Shown: positions 56,291 through 64,000 of the stretch, in pieces
Layout of the letters: each line of letters opens with the position of its first letter
Position numbering within the stretch: the stretch's first letter is position 1
Source of the DNA: Nocardia paucivorans NBRC 100373
GTDB taxonomy: Bacteria > Actinomycetota > Actinomycetes > Mycobacteriales > Mycobacteriaceae
Assembly: GCF_000308675.1 (NCBI RefSeq)
Contig: NZ_BAGE01000058.1
Span: 62,001-126,000, forward strand
DNA: 64,000 nt
Reading direction: 5' to 3'
The notes under the pieces: model-generated
Told to the model about the DNA's origin: nothing
The model's database searches: none
Seen by the model: the letters and a program-made list of their open reading frames with translations, nothing else
Translations under genes and position numbers: made by a program

Positions 56291-56317
56291 CGACCGCCGG
56301 CACCGGATATCGGGCGG

Positions 56318-56800
56318 CTATGCGGCGATTGCCCCCACCAGCCATACGCCGCCGGCCAGCAATGCCCCCAGCAGCTCGACCAGCATGGACAATCCCACAC
56401 CCTTGATGGCCTGCTTGCTCGACTCCCAGGCCTGCCGCTGCTCGGGCAGCCGCTGCAATTCCGAAAGATAAACCCCCACCACGAATCCCACGAACAAACC
56501 GACAACCGGGATCAGGAAGAACCCGACTATCCCGGCGATCCCACCGAGCAGCAGTGTCCGATTCGGCACCCCCGCCTCTTTCAATTTCCGCCCCGGCCAG
56601 GTGTATTTGACCACCCCCGACACGGTCAGCAGCACGGTGGCTATGGCGAACACCGTCCACGCCACGGCCCCACCGGTGAGAAAAGCCCATACCGCGATCG
56701 CCCCGAAGATCAGGATCACACCCGGCAGAATCGGTACCACGATCCCGGTCAACCCGACCAGAATCACCAGGCCGACGACGACCTCACCCCATACGCTCAC
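56318..56800 (-). CDS. DUF456 family membrane protein
   Basis: 160 residues from GTG 56800 (GGAGG 5-6 bases upstream). Four or five hydrophobic segments: 'GLVILVGLTGIVVPILPGVI', 'VFAIATVLLTVSGVVKYTWP', 'GGIAGIVGFFLIPVVGLFVG', 'LSMLVELLGALLAGGVWLVG'. The glycine-rich, PILPG-containing pattern matches DUF456, a membrane family of unknown role. The 208-base gap before the next gene holds nothing clear. It converges on the amidohydrolase gene. Confidence 0.88.
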   Translation of the reverse strand: MSVWGEVVVGLVILVGLTGIVVPILPGVILIFGAIAVWAFLTGGAVAWTVFAIATVLLTVSGVVKYTWPGRKLKEAGVPNRTLLLGGIAGIVGFFLIPVVGLFVGFVVGVYLSELQRLPEQRQAWESSKQAIKGVGLSMLVELLGALLAGGVWLVGAIAA

Positions 56801-57008
56801 GTTTCCTCCACAGTCGACGCTGCCCGCATTCTTCCGTATGTGGATGAGCGAAGGCGAGTTTCGGACCGAACCCTGGATCGCCAATAGAGTGACGTCATAT
56901 TTCTGGCAGTAGGGATCTCGGGTGACCGGTGTGAGGCCTTCCGGCCTGGCCTGCGCACCCGGCATGCCCCCTCCTCGATCGAGAAGTTGTTCCACTCGAG
57001 CCCATTTC

Positions 57009-57995
57009 TCAGCATTCACGATCCAGAAGCAGCCGAGCCACCAGGGCTCGGTGATCGGAGCCCGGCAGGTCCACCGTTTCCGTGGTGATCGCGCAGGCAC
57101 CAGCGGTGAGAATGTGGTCGATGCCGACCACGGGCACCGGCCACTTGCCGGTCGGATAGGTGGGCAGGTGTCCGGCACCCGCCTGTTCGGCCGCATCGTC
57201 GAAACGCCCGGACAACAGGGCCCGGAACTGCGAATGATCGTAGGTGGCATTGAAGTCGCCGCCGACGATCGCCGGTCGATCCGCCGGGGTCCGTTCGAGA
57301 ATGTCGTGCAACCGGGACAACTCGTCGGCCCAGACACGGGGGCGAGCGATCGGTGGGACCGGATGAAAGGCGTATATCGCGACCGGCCCGATATCGGGGA
57401 TATCGGCCGTGGCCGATATCTGGTTGAGAACGAAGCCGTCGTATTCGACGGTGTCGGACAGCGGGTAGCTGCTCCAGATCCCCGTCCCGGTCGCGGTTCT
57501 CCCGGGGCGCAGATACCGGTGGGGCAACAAGCGATCGAGTCCCGCCCGGTCGAGGGCCTCGACCGTCGCCGGGGTGAGTTCGTTGACGGTGAGCACCGTA
57601 ATATTCCGGGCCCGTACCTCCGCGACGAGCGCCGCTGGATCGGCCCCGTCGAACAGGAGGTTGGCCTGCATCACCGTCACCGCGTTCCCGTCGTCGCCGG
57701 CCGCACGGCCGAGGTAGAGCGGGGCCTGGGTCCAGAACGCGGCGACGAATACGGCGCTCGCCACACCCACACCGACCCATCGACGCAGCACGGCGAAGAT
57801 CGCCGTGCCGGCGAGTGCGGCACTCATCAGATACGGAGCGACCGAGGTGGCGGAGACCACAATGGGAAACAACCACGGGACCGCGGTGGGAAGCCATTGC
57901 GGACCGAAGTGCAAAACGATTCCCACGACTCCGGCCAAGGTGGCGATCCGGGCAAGTACGACGACCACTTCGGGCCGAATCACCGTCCACTTCAC
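57009..57995 (-). CDS. Membrane-anchored endonuclease/exonuclease/phosphatase-family protein
   Basis: 328 residues. Three hydrophobic helices in the first ~105 residues ('ATLAGVVGIVLHFGPQWLPT', 'VVSATSVAPYLMSAALAGTA', 'WVGVGVASAVFVAAFWTQAP') anchor an EEP domain that faces outward. Domain marks: 'AVTVMQANLLFDGADPAALV', 'VLTVNELTPATVEALDRAGL', 'AIVGGDFNATYDHSQFRALL' and 'VVGIDHILT' / 'PGSDHRALVARLLL'. The Asp-His pairs for metal and catalysis are in place. Actinobacterial members are mostly uncharacterised; the substrate may be a nucleic acid or a phosphodiester lipid. Confidence 0.88.
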   Translation of the reverse strand: MKWTVIRPEVVVVLARIATLAGVVGIVLHFGPQWLPTAVPWLFPIVVSATSVAPYLMSAALAGTAIFAVLRRWVGVGVASAVFVAAFWTQAPLYLGRAAGDDGNAVTVMQANLLFDGADPAALVAEVRARNITVLTVNELTPATVEALDRAGLDRLLPHRYLRPGRTATGTGIWSSYPLSDTVEYDGFVLNQISATADIPDIGPVAIYAFHPVPPIARPRVWADELSRLHDILERTPADRPAIVGGDFNATYDHSQFRALLSGRFDDAAEQAGAGHLPTYPTGKWPVPVVGIDHILTAGACAITTETVDLPGSDHRALVARLLLDREC

Positions 57996-58090
57996 ATCCG
58001 ACAGCCAAACACGGCCGCGCGCCGATCGTGGGTTCCGGGTTCCCGCCGGTGGATAGGGAAACTCGTGTCGAGAGTTCGGCTTTCCGACCG

Positions 58091-58636
58091 TCAGAACAGG
58101 GTCGGCTCACCGAAACCGGGGGTGCGTTCGATGACCAGTAGCCGCAGTTTGGTATCGACACCGCCCGGCGCCGAGAAACCGTGCAGGGCGTGATCGGCCG
58201 ACAGTACCCGGTGGCACGGGATGATGAGGGGGATGGGGTTACGCCCCAGTGCCTGCCCGACCGCCTGGGCCGCGCCCGGTGCGCCGACCCCTTCGGCCAC
58301 GGCGCCGTAACTGAGGGTACGTCCGGGGTCGATGGCGCGCGTGACGGTGTACACCGCGCGATGGAATTCGGGCACACCCGCCAGGTCCACCGGGATCCAG
58401 CGCAGATCGTCCAGGTCGCCGGCCAAGTGGGCCCGGACACCCGCGATCGCCTCCGCGCGCGATCCGGTCGCGGGTTCCGGACACAACCGAACGCCACCCT
58501 GGGCCGCAGGTGTGTCCGGATTGCTACCGGGGAGATGAAATCGCACGACGATTTCGTCGCGCCAGGCCATGGCACAGCGACCGATAGCGGTGTCGAACGA
58601 TGTCAGATCAATGGGAGTGCCCGCCCTACCCGGCAT
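58091..58636 (-). CDS. ogt: Methylated-DNA-protein-cysteine S-methyltransferase
   Basis: 181-residue suicide protein that removes methyl from O6-methylguanine. The acceptor Cys141 sits in 'IPCHRVLSADHALHGFS', preceded by 'TLSYGAVAEGVGAPGAAQAV' and 'LGRNPIPLI'. The N-terminal half is the usual small mixed domain ('AMAWRDEIVVRFHLPGSNPD'). It is a single-gene unit, with the EEP gene 95 bases downstream on the same strand. No ada-type regulator lies nearby. Confidence 0.93.
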   Translation of the reverse strand: MPGRAGTPIDLTSFDTAIGRCAMAWRDEIVVRFHLPGSNPDTPAAQGGVRLCPEPATGSRAEAIAGVRAHLAGDLDDLRWIPVDLAGVPEFHRAVYTVTRAIDPGRTLSYGAVAEGVGAPGAAQAVGQALGRNPIPLIIPCHRVLSADHALHGFSAPGGVDTKLRLLVIERTPGFGEPTLF

Positions 58637-58759
58637 ATCGACAGTCTGCCGCCGAGCACCGACAATCCGAACAGGAGCCCCCGTCCCTCGCGGACGCCGT
58701 GGTTATTGTCGTACTGTCAATATGTTCGCAACAGGATCGACGACGAACCGAGGTAAGGC

Positions 58760-59860
58760 GTGAGCACACCATCCACCGCCACCAAGCAGGGCCCGCTCGC
58801 GGGCATTCGGGTTATCGAACTGGCCGGGATCGGGCCGGGGCCGCACGCCGCGCTGCTGCTCGCCGACCTCGGCGCCGATGTCGTCCGCGTCCAGCGGGCC
58901 GGACAGCTTCCCGGTGGTATCGATCGGCCCCAGCTGCGCGGACGCACGATCGTCGAGGCCAATCTGAAGGACCCGGCCGATGTGGAGAAGGTACTCGGCC
59001 TGGTGGAGAAGGCCGATGTGTTCATCGAAGGCTTCCGGCCCGGCGTCACCGAACGGATGGGTCTGGGTCCCGACGCCGCATTGGAACGCAACCCGCGTCT
59101 GGTCTACGGACGGATGACCGGTTGGGGTCAGCACGGCCCGCTGGCCGATCGCGCCGGCCACGACATCAACTACATCAGCATCACCGGCGTCCTGCACGCC
59201 ATCGGCCGCAAGGGCGAGCGTCCGGTGCCGCCGCTGAACATGGTCGGCGATTTCGGTGGCGGTTCGATGTTTTTGGTGTTCGGCATCCTCGCCGCCCTGG
59301 TCGAACGCCAGACCTCCGGTAAGGGCCAGGTCATCGACTCCGCCATGGTGGACGGCGCACTCGCCCTCTCGCACATGATCTGGGGTATGCGCGGTATGGG
59401 CGCCTGGTCGGAGGAACGCGGGGTGAATCTCCTCGACACCGGTATGGCCTTCTACGACACCTACGAGACCGCCGACGGCAAATACATGGCCGTCGGCGCC
59501 ATCGAACCGCAGTTCTACGCCCAGCTGCTCGCCGGGCTGGAAATCGACCCCGAAGGTCTACCCCACCAGCTCGACCCGGCCGCTCAGGACAGCCTGAAGA
59601 AACTGTTCGCCGAGAAGTTCCGCAGCAAAACCCGGGACGAGTGGACCGAGATCTTCGCCGGAACCGACGCCTGTGTCAGCCCGGTGCTGACCTTCGAGGA
59701 GGCCACCCACAACGAACACATCGCTGCCCGCGGCTCGCTGCTCGAACTGGAGAACGTCACTCAGCACGCCCCGGCGCCTCGGTTCTCCCGCACCCCGAGC
59801 GGCACACCCACCCCGCCTCCGACGGAAGCGACCCCGATCGAGAACGTCTGGGCGGACTGA
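58760..59860 (+). CDS. mcr: Alpha-methylacyl-CoA racemase / CaiB-BaiF CoA transferase family
   Basis: 366 residues. Typical of mycobacterial Mcr: 'GIRVIELAGIGPGPHAALLL', 'DLGADVVRVQRAG', 'GRMTGWGQHGPLADRAGHDI' (catalytic His), 'NMVGDFGGGSMFLVFGILAA' (catalytic Asp), 'FAGTDACVSPVLTFEEATHN'. It epimerises 2-methylacyl-CoA such as pristanoyl-CoA during branched lipid or sterol side-chain breakdown. GTG 58760 follows a GAGG site. It could feed methylated acyl-CoAs to the fadE/acc genes elsewhere in the window. Confidence 0.9.
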   Translation: MSTPSTATKQGPLAGIRVIELAGIGPGPHAALLLADLGADVVRVQRAGQLPGGIDRPQLRGRTIVEANLKDPADVEKVLGLVEKADVFIEGFRPGVTERMGLGPDAALERNPRLVYGRMTGWGQHGPLADRAGHDINYISITGVLHAIGRKGERPVPPLNMVGDFGGGSMFLVFGILAALVERQTSGKGQVIDSAMVDGALALSHMIWGMRGMGAWSEERGVNLLDTGMAFYDTYETADGKYMAVGAIEPQFYAQLLAGLEIDPEGLPHQLDPAAQDSLKKLFAEKFRSKTRDEWTEIFAGTDACVSPVLTFEEATHNEHIAARGSLLELENVTQHAPAPRFSRTPSGTPTPPPTEATPIENVWAD

Positions 59861-59882
59861 GCCATACCCGAACGGATATACG

Positions 59883-60042
59883 TCACACCGTCTGCACGAC
59901 CGGGGCGGGTTTGCTGTCCAGGGCATCGATCAGTGTGCGGATATCGTTCGGATCCGAAGTCCGGACGATGGCCCCGAGACTTGCCGCCATAACAACGACA
60001 GTGGCGTCCACCATATCCGCGGTCCCGGCCTTATCGCAGTGC
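59883..60042 (-). pseudogene. C-terminal remnant of a VapC-type PIN-domain toxin
   Basis: Read on the minus strand this gap encodes 'HCDKAGTADMVDATVVVMAA' then 'SLGAIVRTSDPNDIRTLIDA' and stops at 59883. 'D.VDA.VV..A...GA.V.TSDP.D...L' is the C-terminal PIN pattern of VapC toxins, with two acidic metal residues. The N-terminal half (with the first Asp) is absent: the MocR stop codon lies directly before it. No antitoxin gene is present. It is a fossil of a toxin-antitoxin locus. Confidence 0.7.
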
Positions 60043-61548
60043 TCAATAGCAGGTAAGCGGCTGTAACGGCTCGGCGGCGCGCGGGCCGAGGCCGGCATAG
60101 GCGGCGGCGATGGCGGTGACCGCGCGCCGGAGATCGGCCTCGGGATGGGTGTAGGGAATGCGGAGGAACCGCTCGAAGGAACCCTGGACCCCGAAACGCG
60201 GTCCGGCCGCCAACAACACACCGTGATTGGGGGCCGTGGCGGCCAGAGAGGTGGAAACCGGGGCGGGCAATTGCACCCAGACCGACATCCCACCCTCACC
60301 GGGACAGACCCACCAGTCGGGGAGCTCGGTGGCCAGCGCGTCGAGGAGAGCGGTGCGTTGGGCACCCAACTGCTCACGACGGCGAGCGAGTATGGGTTCG
60401 GCGTTCTCGAACAGATGGGTGGCCGCCAGTTGATCCATGAGCGGGGTGCCCAGATCGACAGTGGAGCGGATACCGAGCAGCCGGGTGATCAACGAGCGCC
60501 CGGCACGTATCCAACCCACTCGCAGACCACCCCAGAACGATTTGGAGGCCGAACCGATGGTGATCACCTCATTGCCCTGGGCGAAGGACGCCACGGGGGG
60601 CGGCGGGGGCGCGTCGGTGAGACTCAGATCCGCCATGGATTCGTCGACGATGAGCGTCATGCGGGTCTCGCGGGCGATGGCGACCAGTTCGGTGCGGTCG
60701 GCGGCCCCCATGAGCAGACCGGTGGGGTTGTTGTGGTCGGGTATCAGATAGGCCAGGGTGGCCGCCGTCTGCCGGGCGGCGCTTCGAATACCGTCGAGAT
60801 CCCAACCGGCGTCGGGATACTCCGGACGCAACGGCACCGGAATCGGGCGGGCCCCCACATCCCGGATGGCCTCGATGGCATTGGGGTAGGTGGGGTGATC
60901 GATCAGCACCCGGGACATCGGAGGGGCCAGGGCATTGAGCAGCAGGCGCAGACCGTGCTGGGCACCGAGAGTCACCACGATCTGGTCCGGGTCGGTGGGT
61001 AGTCCGCGACGGGTGTAGCGGCGGGCGAGCGCCTCCCGTAGGGCGAGCACACCGACCGGATCCATACCGTGACTGCCCAGATAGGAACGAAGTCCTTGCA
61101 ACGCATACGAATACGCGTCCGACATCTCCGGCGGGGCGGTCATGGCGGCATAGGTGAGGTCCACAGCCGGCTGCTCCGGTTCGCCTATGCCGACCAGGAG
61201 ACTGCGGGTGGCCTTGCGGCCGTCGTGCTGCACCGCCGGAGGCAGAGCGACCGTACTGCGCGAGCCCTGACGGGTGATGAGATAGCCGTGCTCCCGCAGT
61301 AGCGCGTAACCGGCCGTCACGGTCGTACGGCTCACGCCGAGAACGCCCGCCAGCTCGCGTTCGCTCGGCAGCGCCACTCCCAGGGGCGCGCGACCGTCGT
61401 GGATCAGTAGCCGGATACCTTCGGCCAAGGCCAGATAGGCGGGGCGTCCGGCCTTACGGCCGACGCCGTTGGCCGAGGGTTCGTCGAGATTCCGCCAGTG
61501 GCCCAGATCGCGGGCCAGTCCGGTTGCGCTGATCGCTCGCAATGCCAT
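60043..61548 (-). CDS. MocR/PdxR-type GntR regulator with aminotransferase domain
   Basis: 501 residues from ATG 61548, which has AATACT 6 bases and TTGTTT a further 18 bases upstream; ATG 61599 is the alternative. N-terminal winged helix: 'YLALAEGIRLLIHDGRAPLG' and 'LPSERELAGVLGVSRTTVTA'. The C-terminal ~350 residues are an aminotransferase fold: 'VLIDHPTYPNAIEAIRDVGA', 'AYLIPDHNNPTGLLM', 'SASKSFWGGLRVGWIRAGRS' with the PLP Lys in 'SASKSFWG'. It senses PLP or an amino acid derivative. It is divergent from a small membrane protein gene; three direct GTCCAGT-type repeats lie in the promoter. Confidence 0.92.
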   Translation of the reverse strand: MALRAISATGLARDLGHWRNLDEPSANGVGRKAGRPAYLALAEGIRLLIHDGRAPLGVALPSERELAGVLGVSRTTVTAGYALLREHGYLITRQGSRSTVALPPAVQHDGRKATRSLLVGIGEPEQPAVDLTYAAMTAPPEMSDAYSYALQGLRSYLGSHGMDPVGVLALREALARRYTRRGLPTDPDQIVVTLGAQHGLRLLLNALAPPMSRVLIDHPTYPNAIEAIRDVGARPIPVPLRPEYPDAGWDLDGIRSAARQTAATLAYLIPDHNNPTGLLMGAADRTELVAIARETRMTLIVDESMADLSLTDAPPPPPVASFAQGNEVITIGSASKSFWGGLRVGWIRAGRSLITRLLGIRSTVDLGTPLMDQLAATHLFENAEPILARRREQLGAQRTALLDALATELPDWWVCPGEGGMSVWVQLPAPVSTSLAATAPNHGVLLAAGPRFGVQGSFERFLRIPYTHPEADLRRAVTAIAAAYAGLGPRAAEPLQPLTCY

Positions 61549-61550
61549 CG

Positions 61551-61591
61551 GTCCAGTATTGGGCCAGTGGCTATTCAAAAACAAGTCCAGT
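61551..61591. promoter_or_regulatory. Three direct repeats in the MocR promoter
   Basis: G(T/G)CCAGT occurs at 61551-61557, 61562-61568 and 61585-61591 in the same orientation, start-to-start 11 and 23 bases, i.e. one and two helical turns. They overlap the -10 and -35 hexamers of the MocR gene. MocR regulators bind direct repeats, so autoregulation is likely. Confidence 0.6.
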
Positions 61592-61608
61592 TGTCGCATG
61601 CTGAGGAT

Positions 61609-61863
61609 ATGACTTTCCTCGTGACCCTGGTGGCATTGGCCGTATTCACCACTTTCGCCTATTACTACCTGCGGGAATCGCGGATCCCCGAACTCATCGA
61701 GCGTTACCGGCCCCGGGAACCGATTGAGGCGGCAGCCGAGTCGTACTACGACGAAATACGCCGGTACCGCGATCTGAGCGCGGCGAAGCGGTATGCCGAA
61801 TCCCGGCGCTACGACACATCCGCAGCGCCCGCAGTCGAAGAACCCTCCCAACAGGCGAGCTGA
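61609..61863 (+). CDS. Small single-pass membrane protein
   Basis: 84 residues from ATG 61609. One N-terminal hydrophobic helix ('FLVTLVALAVFTTFAYYYL') and a charged, helical tail rich in Arg, Glu and Tyr ('IERYRPREPIEAAAESYYDE', 'RRYRDLSAAKRYAESRRYD'). It is divergent from the MocR gene and probably its target. Family unknown to me. In other actinobacteria a YczE-like membrane protein is often divergent from MocR; this one is smaller and different. Confidence 0.7.
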   Translation: MTFLVTLVALAVFTTFAYYYLRESRIPELIERYRPREPIEAAAESYYDEIRRYRDLSAAKRYAESRRYDTSAAPAVEEPSQQAS

Positions 61864-61896
61864 TACCAGTCCAATTTCTACAACTGGACCGGTATC
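61862..61896. terminator. Bidirectional hairpin between the small membrane protein and lipoprotein genes
   Basis: GATACCAGTCCA (61862-61873) pairs with TGGACCGGTATC (61885-61896) with one mismatch, between convergent genes. Confidence 0.65.
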
Positions 61897-61908
61897 GAAT
61901 TCACCCGG

Positions 61909-62202
61909 TCACTCCAATGGGTGTTTCCGATAGAAGTCACACGCCTCACCCGAGAGGTATCCGTCGCGGCAGGCGAAGTAGGCCTGAATACAAGAATTCG
62001 TATCGCAGCCGAGTTCGACCAGCTCGTCCCGGATACGGCGATCACGATCCTGCGGGCTCTCGGTAGGCGAGAGGGCCGCGGCGACCGTGACGGATACCGG
62101 TTCGGTTCGATCCGACCCGCCACAGCCGGCAAGTACGGCGGAAAAGGTCAGTAACGCGGCGGAAAGGGTCGTTGCCGCGGTTCGGCGGGCGGAATGGACC
62201 AT
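61909..62202 (-). CDS. Small Cys-rich lipoprotein
   Basis: 97 residues from ATG 62202, chosen because AGGAGG lies 5-6 bases upstream (GTG 62208 is the alternative). Signal: 'SARRTAATTLSAALLTFSAV' with the lipobox ending in 'LAGC' (Cys27). The mature part has four further Cys in 'LGCDTNSCIQAYFACRDGYL' and 'GEACDFYRKHP', probably two disulfides, and a helical shape. Exported and lipid-anchored. No known family; it stands alone. Confidence 0.8.
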   Translation of the reverse strand: MVHSARRTAATTLSAALLTFSAVLAGCGGSDRTEPVSVTVAAALSPTESPQDRDRRIRDELVELGCDTNSCIQAYFACRDGYLSGEACDFYRKHPLE

Positions 62203-62310
62203 GGTCACCTCCTGAACCAGGTGTTCGACGCCGGGCCGGTGTATCCGATACCCCGCCCGACGACGGTACCGCGGCCCTCGCGCCGACCACCCGCCCGGCC
62301 GCCGACCGGC

Positions 62311-63600
<1,290 letters not shown>

Positions 63601-63798
63601 GGTCGTGTCTCCTACGGTTCGACGCGCAACACCTCCCGTGCTGCAGCTACCTGCCGTAACGGGGAGGAAGCCGGAAGCACAGTCTAGCCCACCCTCCGGA
63701 CCGGGCCCGGTTACGGTGTTCCGGTGAGCCCACTGCGGGTGATGCCTCGGCATGCCCTTTAGACTGGAGGTCCACAGGCTAGGAGGGTATGCGGCAGG

Positions 63799-64000
63799 TT
63801 GAGTAACCATGTTCTCCGCTGTGCCGATGCCCCGGTACCCATCGCCCTCGCGGCACAGTCGGCCACTCAAACGGATGCGATCCCGAACACCGACCAGATC
63901 GACGAACTGCTGCCGGTGCTGTCCGCCGACAGCCTGCCCCGGTTGATCGTCCTCGGCTCCGATGCCGCGCTGGCGGCCGTGTTGACCCATCTCATGCGCA
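63799..64000 (+). CDS. Conserved hypothetical protein divergent from purA, cut by window edge
   Basis: From TTG 63799 (AGGAGG about 12 bases upstream) the frame reads 'SNHVLRCADAPVPIALAAQS' and 'LLPVLSADSLPRLIVLGSDA' and is open to the last base. It has no ATG or GTG start, so simple start-codon searches miss it. Position and opening are those of the Rv0358-like protein (sometimes called a diacylglycerol-kinase-like protein) that faces purA in mycobacteria and nocardiae. The rest of the gene lies outside the window, so the family cannot be tested here. Confidence 0.6.
   Translation, partial: MSNHVLRCADAPVPIALAAQSATQTDAIPNTDQIDELLPVLSADSLPRLIVLGSDAALAAVLTHLMR

Overview
The window is high-GC actinobacterial DNA and reads like a chromosome segment of Nocardia or a close relative in the Mycobacteriales. 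Gene content supports this: an F420-dependent glucose-6-phosphate dehydrogenase (fgd), the GlnX-GlnH-PknG system, a mycobacterial-type ferredoxin reductase (fprA), a KasA/KasB-like ketosynthase, an accA2/accD2-type acyl-CoA carboxylase operon, a SAM-IV riboswitch, and many GTG starts that sit 6-7 nt after a TAnnnT box (leaderless transcripts). The genus is an inference; no rRNA or other marker lies in the window.

Layout. 1-5.6 kb: tail of an NmrA-like protein, a 5'-nucleotidase lipoprotein, and a coupled GT39 / GT2-GtrA membrane glycosyltransferase pair. 6-9.8 kb: thiD, an exported alpha-carbonic anhydrase, and a TPP riboswitch with thiC. 9.9-23.4 kb is an accessory region. It holds a decayed PPOX gene, an XRE regulator divergent from a SnoaL protein, a ketosynthase divergent from TetR, a LysR/acetyltransferase pair bracketed by imperfect direct repeats, a broken SDR gene, a frameshifted unknown gene, an XRE-DUF5753 plus two DUF397 genes (WhiJ/BldB type), a three-gene coupled operon ending in an epimerase-like protein without the YxxxK pair, and an internally duplicated Imm33-like protein. 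23.5-32.5 kb: a tightly coupled acyl-CoA catabolic operon (AtuA-like, fadE, accD, accA, fadE, echA, tetR) with the gene order known from Mycobacterium tuberculosis Rv0976c-Rv0971c, and a palindromic operator in front. 32.7-41.4 kb: a Nudix hydrolase, glnX-glnH-pknG, thiE, thiO-thiS-thiG. 41.5-44.6 kb: an ABC exporter and a nucleotidyl cyclase. 44.6-50.3 kb: a two-gene RibD-like deaminase/reductase pair joined to ackA, then pta and fgd. 50.5-55.3 kb: a HAD phosphatase, a SAM-IV riboswitch controlling a rhodanese and metZ, a membrane protein, and fprA behind an iron box. 55.4-64 kb: an amidohydrolase, DUF456, an EEP-family protein, ogt, a methylacyl-CoA racemase, a vapC remnant, a MocR regulator divergent from a small membrane protein, a lipoprotein, purA and the start of a downstream gene.

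Working together: thiD, thiC, thiE, thiO, thiS and thiG supply nearly the whole thiamine pathway in three transcription units, one under visible TPP control. GlnX, GlnH and PknG form an amino-acid sensing kinase pathway. AckA and Pta interconvert acetate and acetyl-CoA. The acc operon feeds branched or methylated acyl-CoAs into central metabolism, probably under its own TetR. The accessory region between 9.9 and 23.4 kb carries most of the decay, repeats and unfamiliar genes.
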